A stretch of 64,000 nucleotides of DNA from DASPGQ01 sp035457705 (GCA_035457705.1 DATIBD010000002.1:18879-82878), one strand, 5' to 3'; positions 24,779 to 34,643 are shown, counted from the stretch's first letter. Numbers and translations: made by a program. The notes: generated by a model from the letters alone, not told the origin.

Positions 24779-26341
24779 CTAGCGATCGTCGGTCGACGCC
24801 AGGAATTGCTCGGCCTCCCGATATCCGGGAAGCTCCGCGTGGCCGTTCCAGATCTCACGTAGCTTGGCGTAACGCTCGCCGGCTTTGTTGCGATCGCCTG
24901 CCGCGGCATGGGCACGCGCCGCGCCCAGTAGCGAACGGGCGCGATTCGGCATGCGGAGAAGCGACTCCTCGAAACTCTCGGCGGCTTCCTTGGGCTGCCC
25001 GATCTCGAGAAGCACTTCACCGAGAAGCTCGTGAGAGGGTTTGGTCGGGTAGGCTGCGCCGTTCGGTGGCCGCATCGTCTCTTCGATCGCGACCGCGTCT
25101 CGGAGCTGCTTCACCGCTAGATCCTTCTCTTCTCGAGCGAGTGCGACGAGCGCCTGTAGCTCTTGATGCATGACACGAGTGGCCTTCTGTTCTTGAGAGC
25201 CTTCCTTGGTCGAGCTCGTTTTCTCGGCGAGCCGTTTCACCATGTCCTCGGCCGTAGCTAGATCTCCGGTACGGACGGCGCTCATCCCGTTCGCAAGAAG
25301 CTCCTCTTCCGTGGCGTCCTCGGGCATCGGCTGCACCTTCCACTCCTCGGTCTCGATGATGTAGCGGGCCCGAGCCTCAGCGAGCCCCGACCTCGCTCGG
25401 TCTTGGCCCTCCATCTCGACCATCTCCTGGAACCGGGTGATCGCATTGCGCGCTTCGGCGTAATCGCCCTTCTGAAGAAATCCGTACTGTCCCCAATCGA
25501 GGGAGTGCGCCATGTCGCCCATGCTGTCCTCGGGTTGCCACAGACCGCTCGCGACCCGGTGAGCCCGCATGTTCTGGTGCGCGACCTTGTCCCAGATCCC
25601 ATGCTGGATGAAGATGTGAGTGGGCATGTGGATCGCGTGGGACACGGCGGGGGCGATGGCCGCGTACGCATCCGCCGCCCGAAGGGCCAGGGGCGCGTGA
25701 ATGGGATCGTCGAACGAGTGAATGATGTAGTGGGCGGCACCCGGATGCTTGGGATTGCGGTTGAAGACATCCATCGCGAGAGCTCCCGCCCTCACTTCGA
25801 GACGAAACGTCTCGTCCTCGAGAGCGCGCGCGGCGCTCAGGAGGGAAACGGCGTAGAACGTGATCACTTCGTCGTCGTCCGGGTAGGCACGGTGGAGCTG
25901 TCCCATCGCATCCTTGTAAGCAACGCGTCGGGCCCGCCAGTCATCGCCCTCGGCCCAGAGGTCTTCGACGGCGGACAGGAACCCTTTCTCGCGCTCGGTG
26001 GGTGCTTTGGCAAGACGGGCCTCCCTCGTGGGCCCGAGACGCTTCAATACCTCACGTGGCGAGTCGCCGTCCTGCTCGGGGGCGAGCGGATGGTTGTAGC
26101 AGAGCGACTCACCCCAGTAGGCCAGGGCGAAGTCCGGCTCGGTGTTCTGGGCGGCTTGAAACTCGGTGATAGCCTGCTTCCAGCCAAAGCTGTGGAGGAT
26201 GGCGACGCCCCGAAGAAAATGCTTTTGCGCTTCCGGTGTCGCCGACGTCTCGAAGTCGAGGTTCCCTACCTGCTCGAGCTGGGCCGACACGGGCCCGACG
26301 ACGAGACAAGCGAACATCGCGAAAGCGATTCGACGAAGCAT
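24779..26341 (-). CDS. Exported tetratricopeptide-repeat protein
   Basis: 520 residues with a signal peptide (MLRRIAFAMFACLVVGPVSAQ). TPR-like repeats are spread through the length (ITEFQAAQNTEPDFALAYWGESL near the N-terminus; KEAAESFEESLLRMPNRARSLLGAARAHAAAGDRNKAGERYAKL near the C-terminus). A conserved middle block (HPGAAHYIIHSFDDPIH, SHAIHMPTHIFIQHGIWD) with several histidines is typical of a TPR family of unknown function. The ATG at 26341 has a GGAGG site 7 nt upstream and starts the signal peptide; the frame extends further upstream. Confidence 0.85.
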   Translation of the reverse strand: MLRRIAFAMFACLVVGPVSAQLEQVGNLDFETSATPEAQKHFLRGVAILHSFGWKQAITEFQAAQNTEPDFALAYWGESLCYNHPLAPEQDGDSPREVLKRLGPTREARLAKAPTEREKGFLSAVEDLWAEGDDWRARRVAYKDAMGQLHRAYPDDDEVITFYAVSLLSAARALEDETFRLEVRAGALAMDVFNRNPKHPGAAHYIIHSFDDPIHAPLALRAADAYAAIAPAVSHAIHMPTHIFIQHGIWDKVAHQNMRAHRVASGLWQPEDSMGDMAHSLDWGQYGFLQKGDYAEARNAITRFQEMVEMEGQDRARSGLAEARARYIIETEEWKVQPMPEDATEEELLANGMSAVRTGDLATAEDMVKRLAEKTSSTKEGSQEQKATRVMHQELQALVALAREEKDLAVKQLRDAVAIEETMRPPNGAAYPTKPSHELLGEVLLEIGQPKEAAESFEESLLRMPNRARSLLGAARAHAAAGDRNKAGERYAKLREIWNGHAELPGYREAEQFLASTDDR

Positions 26342-26490
26342 CGACCGTCCTCCTTCTGCCCGCCTCTTTTCGGGCCGGGCACCCACACTTTGCCGCGATC
26401 CTATCGCGAAGGACGGCGTGAGACCAGCAGCGAATCGCGGCAGGGTGGCCCGGGACGGCTCTCATGGCCGTCCCGAGCTGCGAAAAAACC

Positions 26491-27270
26491 TTACCCCTTC
26501 GTGTGGTGGATGGCGAAGGCGGCTCCTTGCGGATCCAGGCACTGTGCGATGAAGTCGCCGCCGGGAACCTCCATCGGGCCGTTGAGAACCTGGCCGCCGA
26601 GCTGTTTCACCGTCTCGACCCCCTTGTGTACATCCTTGACTCTCGCGTAATAGAGCCAGGCCGGGGGCCCAGGCATCTCGTCGGGCTTCCTGAAGATGCC
26701 CCCGAGCGGGAATTCGCCCCCCTTCTGCTTGTACATCTGGTACATGCCCGCCTCGCCCATGTCCATGGCCTCGGTCTTCTCCCAGCCAAAAAGCTTTTGG
26801 TAGAAGGAGAAAGCGGAATCGGGCTTCGTCGTTGCGAGCTCGTGCCAGGAGAACTCACCGAGCTTCGCCGGCGACGCCTCTCTGGGCGAGTCGCCCGCAG
26901 GGGCGTAAATGGCGATGAGGGCGCCCTGCGGGTCGGTAAAGACGCCGAAGCGGCCGACCTCGGGGATGTCGGTCGCGGGAACTTTGATTTTCGCGCCGAG
27001 CTCTTTGGCTTTGGCCAGTCTCTCGTCGACATCGGACGTGAGGACATAGGCAAGCCAATGCGGCGGGGCCCCGGCCTTTCTCGCGTCCTCTGGCAGGGCG
27101 TTCACACCTCCTATCGGGGTTCCGCCAACCGTCCACATCGTGTACGGCTGTCCTCCGAACTCCTGTGTCACCGTTCCCCAACCGACGAGCTTCTTATAGA
27201 AGGACTGCGCGGCACCGGGGTCCGTCGTCATGAGGTCGTACCAACAAAAGCGTCCCAGATCTGCGGACAT
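26491..27270 (-). CDS. VOC (glyoxalase-superfamily) protein, two-domain
   Basis: 259 residues made of two tandem VOC modules: residues 1-125 (GRFCWYDLMTTDPGAAQSFYKKLVGW ... FGVFTDPQGALIAIYAP) and 140-259 (GEFSWHELATTKPDSAFSFYQKLFGW ... AQCLDPQGAAFAIHH). Members often bind a metal or act as lyases, dioxygenases or antibiotic-binding proteins; no specific activity can be assigned. An AAAGGAG site precedes the ATG. Divergent from the M16 peptidase pair. Confidence 0.92.
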   Translation of the reverse strand: MSADLGRFCWYDLMTTDPGAAQSFYKKLVGWGTVTQEFGGQPYTMWTVGGTPIGGVNALPEDARKAGAPPHWLAYVLTSDVDERLAKAKELGAKIKVPATDIPEVGRFGVFTDPQGALIAIYAPAGDSPREASPAKLGEFSWHELATTKPDSAFSFYQKLFGWEKTEAMDMGEAGMYQMYKQKGGEFPLGGIFRKPDEMPGPPAWLYYARVKDVHKGVETVKQLGGQVLNGPMEVPGGDFIAQCLDPQGAAFAIHHTKG

Positions 27271-27379
27271 AAATGGCTCCTTTCTCCGAGCTCACCGGTA
27301 TCATGCCTCAAAAGCCGGAAGTTCGCCGGGCGACGGCACACCAGGCGCGATGGAGCGCGAGTTCCAGTGGGGAGTGAGC

Positions 27380-27385
27380 TACACT
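27380..27385 (+). promoter_or_regulatory. -10-like hexamer 6 nt before the M16 peptidase start
   Basis: TACACT followed by CTCGCC and the ATG at 27392. No Shine-Dalgarno and no clear -35. If used, transcription would start at or next to the start codon. Confidence 0.4.
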
Positions 27386-27391
27386 CTCGCC

Positions 27392-28879
27392 ATGAGACGA
27401 GGCGTTTTCATCGCTCTTGCCATCGGAACGTTCTGTCCGCTTTACGGGCAGGATCTCGCCACCTTCGAGAAGTCGGTCACCGAGCATCGGCTCGAGAACG
27501 GTATGAGGTTCCTCATCGTCGAGCGCCGGGACGTTCCCGTCGTTTCGTTTCACCTCTACGCAGACGTCGGCTCGGTCGACGAGGAGCTCGGCATCACCGG
27601 AATGGCGCACATGTTCGAGCACATGGCGTTCAAGGGAACGACGACGATCGGAACCAGAGACTACGAGAGGGAGCAGGCAGCTCTCGACGCGGTGGACGAA
27701 GCGAACGCGCGCTTGCGCGAGGCGCGACTCTCGGGAGCCTCGCCCGAGCGAATCGAGAAGCTCGAGCGTGCCTTCGAGCAGGCTCAGGCGGATGCCGCCG
27801 AGTACAGCGCGAGTGACGAGCTCACGCAGGTCATCGAGCGCGCCGGGGGGGCGGGGCTCAACGCGACGACCTCTAACGACGCCACGCGATATTTCGTGAG
27901 TCTTCCCTCTAACAAATCAGAGCTTTGGTTCTCGCTCGAATCGGCCCGTTTTCTCGATCCCGTACTGCGTGAGTTCTACAAGGAGCGGGACGTGGTCATC
28001 GAGGAACGGCGCATGCGGGTCGAAAGCCAGCCGATTGGAAAACTCCTCGAGGATTTTCTTTCCGTCGCCTACCTGGCGCACCCCTACGGGCGGCAGGCGA
28101 TCGGCTGGCGGTCGGACCTGGAGAATTTGACGCGACATCAGGCGGAGCTCTTTTTCGAAAAGCACTACACACCATCCGACCTGATCGCGGTCGTGGTCGG
28201 AGACGTCGAACCGGCTGTCGCGGTCGATTGGGCCGAGACCTACTTTGGCCGCATTCCCGAGCGGCCGGCAGCCGATCCGATCTGGACGGTGGAGCCGCCT
28301 CAGCAAGGCGAGCGGCGCACCACGGTCTATGCCGAGAGCCAGCCGGTTTTGCTCATCGGTTACCACAAACCGGCCCTGCTCCATCCCGACGACGCCGTCT
28401 TCGACGCGGTTCAGGATGTGTTGTCGGGGGGACGGACCTCGCGACTTTACCGCAGCCTGGTTCAGGACAAGAGGATTTCGGCCGGAGCGGGCGGGTTTCC
28501 AGGGTTTCCGGGCAACAAGTACCCGAACCTCTTCTTGTTCTTTTCCTTTCCGGCTCCAGGCCATACCAACGGGGAGAACGAAGAGGCCATGCTCGCGGAG
28601 ATCGAGCTCTTGAAAGAGGAGCTCGTGAGCGAGGAGGAGCTGTCCCGCGTGAAGGCAAGGGCACGGGCTAATCTCATCGACGATCTCGATGGCAACTCAG
28701 GTCTCGCCGGCCAGCTCGCTGCCTACGAAGTCCTGACGGGCGACTGGCGGAACCTGTTCAAGAGCATCGAAGCGATCGATCGCGTGACGAGAGAGGATAT
28801 CCAGAGGGTCGCGCGCGAGTACTTTACCCCGAGGAATCGTACTGTCGGTTATCTTTTGCCCGACGAGGAGGTTCGATGA
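27392..28879 (+). CDS. M16-family zinc peptidase, secreted, active subunit
   Basis: 495 residues, signal peptide MRRGVFIALAIGTFCPLYG, then an M16 peptidase domain with the inverted zinc motif HMFEH at residues 73-77 and the downstream catalytic Glu in VVIEERRMRVE. A helical insert rich in Glu and Ala (about 95-150) separates the two, followed by the M16 C-terminal domain (LTRHQAELFFEKHYTPSDLIAVVVGDVEP). The stop overlaps the next gene as ATGA, so it is coupled to the second M16 protein as in bacterial two-subunit M16B proteases. Confidence 0.93.
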   Translation: MRRGVFIALAIGTFCPLYGQDLATFEKSVTEHRLENGMRFLIVERRDVPVVSFHLYADVGSVDEELGITGMAHMFEHMAFKGTTTIGTRDYEREQAALDAVDEANARLREARLSGASPERIEKLERAFEQAQADAAEYSASDELTQVIERAGGAGLNATTSNDATRYFVSLPSNKSELWFSLESARFLDPVLREFYKERDVVIEERRMRVESQPIGKLLEDFLSVAYLAHPYGRQAIGWRSDLENLTRHQAELFFEKHYTPSDLIAVVVGDVEPAVAVDWAETYFGRIPERPAADPIWTVEPPQQGERRTTVYAESQPVLLIGYHKPALLHPDDAVFDAVQDVLSGGRTSRLYRSLVQDKRISAGAGGFPGFPGNKYPNLFLFFSFPAPGHTNGENEEAMLAEIELLKEELVSEEELSRVKARARANLIDDLDGNSGLAGQLAAYEVLTGDWRNLFKSIEAIDRVTREDIQRVAREYFTPRNRTVGYLLPDEEVR

Positions 28880-30966
28880 TGATTCGCGTCGTGCTCCTCA
28901 CGTCGGTGCTCGGAGTCTTTGCCACCTCGTCCGCTTCCGCCCAGAAGTACTACAAGGACCTGGTTTATCCGCCGCTCGCCGAGCTCCAGGTGCCCGAAGT
29001 CACGCGGGTCGAGCTCGCGAACGGTTTGCGCCTCTACCTCGTCGAGGACCACTCGCTTCCAAAGGTCGAGGGAATGGCACTGATCCAGACGGGCTCGCGG
29101 CTCGAGCCGGCAACCAAGGTCGGCCTCGGGAGCATCGTGGGGCAGGTATTGCGGACCGGCGGCTCGGTGAATCGGTCCGGAGAAGAGATCGACAGGCTCC
29201 TAGAGAACGTCGGCTCGGTCATCGAGACCGGCGTCGGCACGACCTCCGGAAGCGCCACCCTTTTTGCGCTTTCCGAGCATGTTCCGCTCGTCGTCGCGAT
29301 CCTGGCCGACGTGCTGCGCGATCCGGCCTTTCCCGAGGACAAGATCGAGCTGGCGAAAGTGCAAGAACGAACGGCGATTGCTCGTCGCAACGACGATGTC
29401 GCCGGAATCGCCAGTCGGGAGTTTCAGAAGGTTCTTTACGGCGGCGAGAGCCCTTACGCGCGCACCACCGAGTACGCGACGATCGAGTCGATATCTCGTG
29501 ACGACTTGCTCGACTTCCATCGCAATTACTTCCTGCCGAATCGCATCCAGCTCGGTCTGTGGGGTGACTTCGAGACCTCGGATGTGCAGGCGCTGGTCGA
29601 GCGGCACTTCGGCTCATGGGAACGTGGCCCGTCGCCGGAGGCGGCTCTCCCGGAAGCGCCCCGCCCGACCCAGGGCAGGGTCTACTACATCTCCAAGGAA
29701 GACGTAAACCAGACGAACCTCCGCATCGGCCACCTCGGAGGCCGCTACGACGATCCCGATTACTTCGCTCTGACCGTCATGTCGGAAATCCTTGGCGGCG
29801 GTTTCTCCTCGCGCCTGTTCCAGAGTGTTCGCAGGCAAAGCGGCCTCGCCTACCGGGTGGGAGCCTCCTGGGACGCATCGTTCGACTACCCTGGGACTTT
29901 CACCGTCGCCAGCAGTACGAAATCCGAGAGCACCGTCGAGACCATCGAGGCGATTCTGGACGAGATCGAGCGGATCGTCGCGGAGCCCGTTTCCGAGGAG
30001 GAGCTCCGCATCGCGAAGGAGAGTCTCCTCAACTCCTTCGTATTCAACTTCGCGAGCCGGGGAGCCATCGTGCGCAGGCTCATGACGTACGACTATTACG
30101 GTTATCCCAGTGATTTCCTCCGGAAATACCAAGAAAGCATCGGCCGGGTGAGCGTCGACGACGTTCATCGTGTCGCGAGAAACCGTTTGAATGTCGGTGC
30201 GTTGCACGTTCTCGCCGTTGGACGCGAAGAAGACTTCGACGCTCCTCTGTCTACTCTGGGAGAAGTCGTCACCCTCGACATCACGATTCCCGAGCCCCCC
30301 GCCATGGAGGCTCCGCCACCAACCGAGGAGGCGCTCGCGAAGGGAAGAGAGATCCTCCGAAAGTTCGTCGCTTCGGTGGACGAGAGCGCTGGCCGACTCG
30401 GTGGGTTCAGCCTCTCGGGAGAGACCGTGCTGAAGACGCCCCAGGGAGATCTGCCCGCACGGTTCGAGATCCAATTCCGAGCGCCCGAACGCTACCGTGA
30501 ATTGGCGGTGCTCCCCTTTGGCGAGATGGAGACCGTGCTCGACGGTCCGAACGGGTGGGCGTCGACGCCTCGCGGTGTTCAGGAGCTGGGTGAAGATCAG
30601 AAGCGACGCACCCGCGAGGGCATCTATCGACACTACCCCGGCCTCTTGTGGGCCGCGGCATCGGGAAAGGTGGAGGCCCAATCGCTCGCGGATGACGCGG
30701 TCCTGCTCCGTATTGGGGAAATGGCGATGCGCGGACGGTTCGACCGAGCCACCGGTCGTCTCTTCGAGCTATCTCTTCCCGGGACCAACCTGCAGGGAGC
30801 CCCGGTCACCGAGAAGCGCGAGTTCTCGCGTTATGACGAGAGAGGTTTTCCGATCGAGGTGCGCGTCTTCCACGACGGGGCTCTCGCGGCGGAAACCCGA
30901 ATCGATTCGACCGCGATCGATCCCGATACCCCCGAAGAGCTCTTTCGAAAGCCGGAAGGAAGGTAG
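28876..30966 (+). CDS. M16-family peptidase partner, zinc site absent
   Basis: 696 residues with signal peptide (VVLLTSVLGVFATSSASAQ). It contains two M16 domains, but the HxxEH position reads GLGSIVGQVLRTGGS, so it is the non-catalytic partner; the R/Y pair region of M16 partners is visible (GGFSSRLFQSVRRQSGLAYRVGA). The last 230 residues (from about VDESAGRLGGFSLSGETV) form an extra domain resembling outer-membrane lipoprotein sorting-like beta sheets, not seen in the minimal family. Translation is coupled to the active subunit. Confidence 0.9.
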   Translation: MMIRVVLLTSVLGVFATSSASAQKYYKDLVYPPLAELQVPEVTRVELANGLRLYLVEDHSLPKVEGMALIQTGSRLEPATKVGLGSIVGQVLRTGGSVNRSGEEIDRLLENVGSVIETGVGTTSGSATLFALSEHVPLVVAILADVLRDPAFPEDKIELAKVQERTAIARRNDDVAGIASREFQKVLYGGESPYARTTEYATIESISRDDLLDFHRNYFLPNRIQLGLWGDFETSDVQALVERHFGSWERGPSPEAALPEAPRPTQGRVYYISKEDVNQTNLRIGHLGGRYDDPDYFALTVMSEILGGGFSSRLFQSVRRQSGLAYRVGASWDASFDYPGTFTVASSTKSESTVETIEAILDEIERIVAEPVSEEELRIAKESLLNSFVFNFASRGAIVRRLMTYDYYGYPSDFLRKYQESIGRVSVDDVHRVARNRLNVGALHVLAVGREEDFDAPLSTLGEVVTLDITIPEPPAMEAPPPTEEALAKGREILRKFVASVDESAGRLGGFSLSGETVLKTPQGDLPARFEIQFRAPERYRELAVLPFGEMETVLDGPNGWASTPRGVQELGEDQKRRTREGIYRHYPGLLWAAASGKVEAQSLADDAVLLRIGEMAMRGRFDRATGRLFELSLPGTNLQGAPVTEKREFSRYDERGFPIEVRVFHDGALAAETRIDSTAIDPDTPEELFRKPEGR

Positions 30967-30968
30967 CT

Positions 30969-31232
30969 ATGGGCAAGAGTGACGTGGCCCCGCTCGTGAG
31001 GCGTCTCGGGGCGATGCCCCAGGAGTCCGATGCCGTCACGTTGACGAGGGAAGAAGTGGGTCTTCTTCTCGACGTCGCCGACAAAGCCCGAACCCTGCTC
31101 GCGAACGCTTACGCGATGCCGGCCGACGAGCTCGGCGTCAGGCTCAAGTCGGAGGACGCGGTTCGCCTGCAGTGGGCGCTCCAGCAGATCGGAGCGGGCG
31201 AGGGTTGGTCTCCCGAAGCCCTGCAGGTTTGA
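30969..31232 (+). CDS. Small hypothetical protein (87 aa), Nqr-unrelated
   Basis: 87 residues, acidic, predicted all-helical, no signal or membrane segment. The middle (LTREEVGLLLDVADKARTLLANAYAMP) resembles DUF6457-like cytosolic proteins, but I do not recognise it with certainty. It starts 2 nt after the M16 partner stop, so it is probably the third gene of that operon. Function unknown. Confidence 0.7.
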   Translation: MGKSDVAPLVRRLGAMPQESDAVTLTREEVGLLLDVADKARTLLANAYAMPADELGVRLKSEDAVRLQWALQQIGAGEGWSPEALQV

Positions 31233-31250
31233 CCGATTGCCCGGGAGGCT

Positions 31251-31443
31251 CTGGCAGGCGATGAAAGACTACAGCCCAGTCTGCCGAGCGGCGGCCAATT
31301 CGTCTGCCGCGAGATCGGCGCGAATCGTCCGCATCGGGCTGCTTCGAAGTGATGGAGATGTGGGCACGAAGTGCGAATAAGCGCCGCGAAGGCGGAGCCG
31401 TGGCGGCCGGTCGATCACGGGTCCCGCCACGGCATTGAGCACT
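31251..31443 (+). repeat. Dispersed hairpin repeat, copy F (variant subtype with insert)
   Basis: Same subtype as the copy at 3282-3424: shared CTGCCGAGCGG, GAGATCGGCGCGAA and GCGCCGCGAA blocks and the GCCGTGGCGG...CCGCCACGGC arms. It carries about 50 extra bases in the centre (31328-31380). It lies between convergent genes; its right terminus CACTAA supplies the TAG stop of the S9 peptidase. Confidence 0.75.
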
Positions 31444-33499
31444 AATGGTCGCTCGTTTCGGTTCCCTTCAAGAAACGATCGAACCACGCGACGTAACGTT
31501 CGAGGCGATCCCGCAAGTAGCTTGGCTTTGTCAGACCGTGGTACTGGCCCGGGTAGATCACGAGCTGGGTCTCGACCCCGAGGCTCTTGAGAGCTTGATA
31601 CATCTGCTCGGAGTTCAAAAGCGGTACGTTGAAGTCCTTCTCGCCACATAGGAAGAGCGTGGGCGTCCGGATGCGGTCGGCGTGATAGAACGGGTGGGAA
31701 ATCTTCAGGTAAGGCTGAATGTCCTTCCAGGGCAAGCCGACCTCGTTCTCGTACTGGCGGATGTACTGGTCGGTGCCGTAGGCGGCCAGCATGTTCGAGA
31801 CACTCGCGCCGCTCACGGCCGCCTTGAACCGGGAGTCTCGGGATAGGGTGTAATTCGTCGTCATCCCGCCGTAGCTCCAGCCTCCGATACCCAGGCGATC
31901 GGGGTCGGCGATGCCCTGGGCGACGAGGTGATCGACGGCGGCGAGCACGTCATGCACCTCGAGATTCCCCCAGTCGGCCTCGATCGCTCGCGTGAACGCG
32001 AGCCCGCGCCCCGAGCTGCCGCGGTAGTTGGGGGCAACGACGACGTAGCCGTTGGCCGCGAGGATCTGCCAGGTGAAGTCGAACTCGTAGCCGTCCTGCC
32101 CCACCGGCCCACCGTGGATGTAGGCGATGGTCGGATACTTTCGTCCCGGCTCGTAGCCTGGCGGCTTCACCATGACGCCGTGCACGATCGTGCCGTCGCG
32201 GCTCTCGAGCTCGATGCCCTCGAGCGCCCCGAGCTCGACCTGCTCCATGAGCTCATGGTTGTGCGTCGATAGGGTGCGCAGCGATCCGCCATCGAGCGCC
32301 ATGACTTCACTGGGCTCATCCGGAGTCGACCCGACGAGGGCGAGGCGAGAACCGCTGAGGGTGAAATTACTCGCCACACCGCGGGCATCGACGAGCCGCT
32401 CGACGTCGCCTCCTGCCGCGGGAACTCGGGCAACCACCTGATTGCGATCGTCCTCGAGCAGGAAGTAGAGCGAGCTCCCGTCCGGGGACCACGTGGGGTT
32501 GGACACCGCGCGGTCGAGCTCAGGCGTGACGAGACGAGGCTCGCCCCCGGCAAGAGGAATCACCGCAAGCCTTGCCATGTCGTAAGAGGTGTAGCTCGCC
32601 GACGAGCCCATCAGGTAGGCGATCCGTTCTCCATCGGGGCTGAAGGCTGCGGGGCTTCCCCACCCCGGCTCGTTGTCCACACCCTCGAAACGCGTGAGCT
32701 GGCGCGGTGTGGCCCCCGCCTTGGCTTCGATCAGAAAGATGTCCCAATTCTCGTTCCGGTCCGGATCCCCCTGGCGCTTTGAGGAGAATGCGATCGATGA
32801 GCCGTCCGGCGACCATGAGGGCAGCCCCTCTTCATAGTCGCCCGGGGTGAGGAGGTCCGATTTCGCCGTGGCCACGTCGTACAGATACAGGTGATCCCGC
32901 AACCGGCGCAGATATCCGACGCGATCCTGCTTGAACTGATATCGGTCGATGACGATGGGCTTCGGAGTCTTCTTTTTCGCGGCCGTGCCGTTCTCGGCGG
33001 ACTCGTCCGGGTCCGGATCCGAGGCGATGATGGCGAGCCGTCCGCCCTCGGGACTCCACGCGTAGTCCGACACGCCGCCGAGATAATCCGTCAGTTTCCG
33101 CGCCTCGCCTCCCGCCCGGTCGAGAAGCCAAACCTGACTCTTGGCATCTTCTTCAGTGCCTCGGCTTGCGAGAAAAGAAAGATAACGCCCGTCGGGACTG
33201 AACCGGGGACGGCTCTCGCTCTCGTCCGTATAAGTGAGCTGGATCGTTCGGCCGCCGTCCCAGCTCGTCATCCATAGATCCCCGCTCAACCGATCGTTCT
33301 CGAGATCCGAAGTGCGAACGACGTAGGCGATCCAATCCCCTTCAGGTGACAACTGGGGGTCGGAGACCGACCGGAGAGCGGCCAGGTCCGAAAAATCCAG
33401 ACGGCGTTTTTCGGCAGCCATGGCCTTGTCGAAAGCTCCACGAGCGAAAACCACCAGGAAAACGCGGACCGCGAGCCGAATGAGCGCGTTTCTTGTCAT
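31442..33499 (-). CDS. S9-family serine peptidase (dipeptidyl/acylaminoacyl-peptidase type)
   Basis: 685 residues with an N-terminal signal. Residues 30-430 form a beta-propeller with PD40/WD-like repeats (DPQLSPEGDWIAYVV, RPRFSPDGRYLSFLA, LPSWSPDGSSIAFSS). The C-terminal alpha/beta hydrolase catalytic domain has the nucleophile in GIGGWSYGGMTT, the acid in CGEKDFNVPL and the His in YPGQYHGL. Expected to release short N-terminal peptides in the periplasm. The GAGGAT-type site and the ATG agree. Its stop codon is inside the repeat terminus. Confidence 0.94.
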   Translation of the reverse strand: MTRNALIRLAVRVFLVVFARGAFDKAMAAEKRRLDFSDLAALRSVSDPQLSPEGDWIAYVVRTSDLENDRLSGDLWMTSWDGGRTIQLTYTDESESRPRFSPDGRYLSFLASRGTEEDAKSQVWLLDRAGGEARKLTDYLGGVSDYAWSPEGGRLAIIASDPDPDESAENGTAAKKKTPKPIVIDRYQFKQDRVGYLRRLRDHLYLYDVATAKSDLLTPGDYEEGLPSWSPDGSSIAFSSKRQGDPDRNENWDIFLIEAKAGATPRQLTRFEGVDNEPGWGSPAAFSPDGERIAYLMGSSASYTSYDMARLAVIPLAGGEPRLVTPELDRAVSNPTWSPDGSSLYFLLEDDRNQVVARVPAAGGDVERLVDARGVASNFTLSGSRLALVGSTPDEPSEVMALDGGSLRTLSTHNHELMEQVELGALEGIELESRDGTIVHGVMVKPPGYEPGRKYPTIAYIHGGPVGQDGYEFDFTWQILAANGYVVVAPNYRGSSGRGLAFTRAIEADWGNLEVHDVLAAVDHLVAQGIADPDRLGIGGWSYGGMTTNYTLSRDSRFKAAVSGASVSNMLAAYGTDQYIRQYENEVGLPWKDIQPYLKISHPFYHADRIRTPTLFLCGEKDFNVPLLNSEQMYQALKSLGVETQLVIYPGQYHGLTKPSYLRDRLERYVAWFDRFLKGTETSDH

Positions 33500-33569
33500 G
33501 GGATCCTCATCCTTTGAAGAAGCGTACCGTACCAGACTCCGCTCTTACGCGCACCTTTTTCCCGGCTGA

Positions 33570-33575
33570 TAGTAT
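33570..33575 (+). promoter_or_regulatory. Extended -10-like element before the ATP ligase
   Basis: TGA-TAGTAT fits an extended -10 (TGn plus hexamer). It is followed by CTCGAC and the GTG start at 33582, with no Shine-Dalgarno. Confidence 0.5.
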
Positions 33576-33581
33576 CTCGAC

Positions 33582-34643
33582 GTGCGTCTGCCGCTCGAGC
33601 CACCCATCAGGCCCATGCTGGCCAAGTTGGTGGAGACGCTCCCCGAGGGAGAAGGCTGGCTCTACGAGCCGAAATGGGATGGATTCCGCGTATTGCTCTT
33701 TCGTGACGGGACGGAGTGGCTCCTGCAGAGCCGCGATCTGAAACCGTTGAATCGCTACTTCCCCGAGCTCGACTCGCCGGTCCACACCGAGCTGCCCGCG
33801 CGGGTGATCCTCGACGGGGAGCTCGTCATCGTGGGCGAGGCGGGGCTCGAGTTCGAGACCCTGCAACTCCGCATTCATCCCGCAGCTTCCCGCGTGAAGA
33901 AGCTTTCGGAACAGTATCCCGCGTCACTCGTTCTCTGGGATCTTCTTGGCGAGGGCGACGAAGATCTGAGTGCCAAACCCTTCGTCGAAAGGAGGATCCG
34001 GCTCGAGAACGTCCTCTCCGGCGCGCGACCACCGCTTCACTTGACGCCACTCACTCCCGACCGCACCTTGGCTGCGGATTGGTTCGAGCGGTTCGAGGGC
34101 GCGGGGCTCGATGGTGTCATGGCCAAGCGGAGCGAAGGTATCTACACACCCGGCAAGCGAACGATGCTCAAGGTCAAGCACAAGCGAACCGTCGACGTCG
34201 TTCTCGCGGGATTCCGCTGGCACAAGAATGCGCAAGGCTCCGCGGTGGGCTCGCTTCTGCTAGGCCTTTTCGACGAGAGCGGCAGGCTCCAGCACGTGGG
34301 CGTCGCGGCAAGCTTCACCGAAGCGAGACGTCGCGAGCTCTTGGAGGAGCTAGCGCCACTTCGCGAAGGCGCTCTCGACGACCACCCGTGGGGGTCGTGG
34401 GCCACTGCCGAGAGAGTTCCGGGGATGCAGAGCCGTTGGAGCCGCGGAAAGACGCTCGAATGGGAACCGCTCCGGCCGGAGCGCGTGCTCGAGGTCGCTT
34501 TCGACCACATGCAAGGCCAGCGCTTTCGCCACACGGCCCATTTCGTGCGCTGGCGTCCGGACAAACCGGTGACGGAGTGCACCTACGCTCAGCTCGACGT
34601 GACGCCGCCCTACGAGCTCGAACGCATCTTCTCCCGCGGATAG
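33582..34643 (+). CDS. ATP-dependent DNA ligase (LigC/LigD-ligase type)
   Basis: 353 residues. Adenylation domain: motif I YEPKWDGFRVLLF with nucleophile Lys31, then QSRDLKPLNRYFPEL, VILDGELVIV (motif III-like), GLDGVMAKRSEGIYTPGKRTMLKVKHKRTVDVVLAGF (motifs IV-V). An OB-fold follows (GSAVGSLLLGLFDESGRLQHVGVAASF, then the LRPERVLEVAFDHMQGQRFRH motif VI region). It is a stand-alone ligase homologous to the ligase part of LigD, and the LigD polymerase part is a separate gene 0.7 kb away, so a split NHEJ set is likely; no Ku gene is in the window. Confidence 0.93.
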   Translation: MRLPLEPPIRPMLAKLVETLPEGEGWLYEPKWDGFRVLLFRDGTEWLLQSRDLKPLNRYFPELDSPVHTELPARVILDGELVIVGEAGLEFETLQLRIHPAASRVKKLSEQYPASLVLWDLLGEGDEDLSAKPFVERRIRLENVLSGARPPLHLTPLTPDRTLAADWFERFEGAGLDGVMAKRSEGIYTPGKRTMLKVKHKRTVDVVLAGFRWHKNAQGSAVGSLLLGLFDESGRLQHVGVAASFTEARRRELLEELAPLREGALDDHPWGSWATAERVPGMQSRWSRGKTLEWEPLRPERVLEVAFDHMQGQRFRHTAHFVRWRPDKPVTECTYAQLDVTPPYELERIFSRG

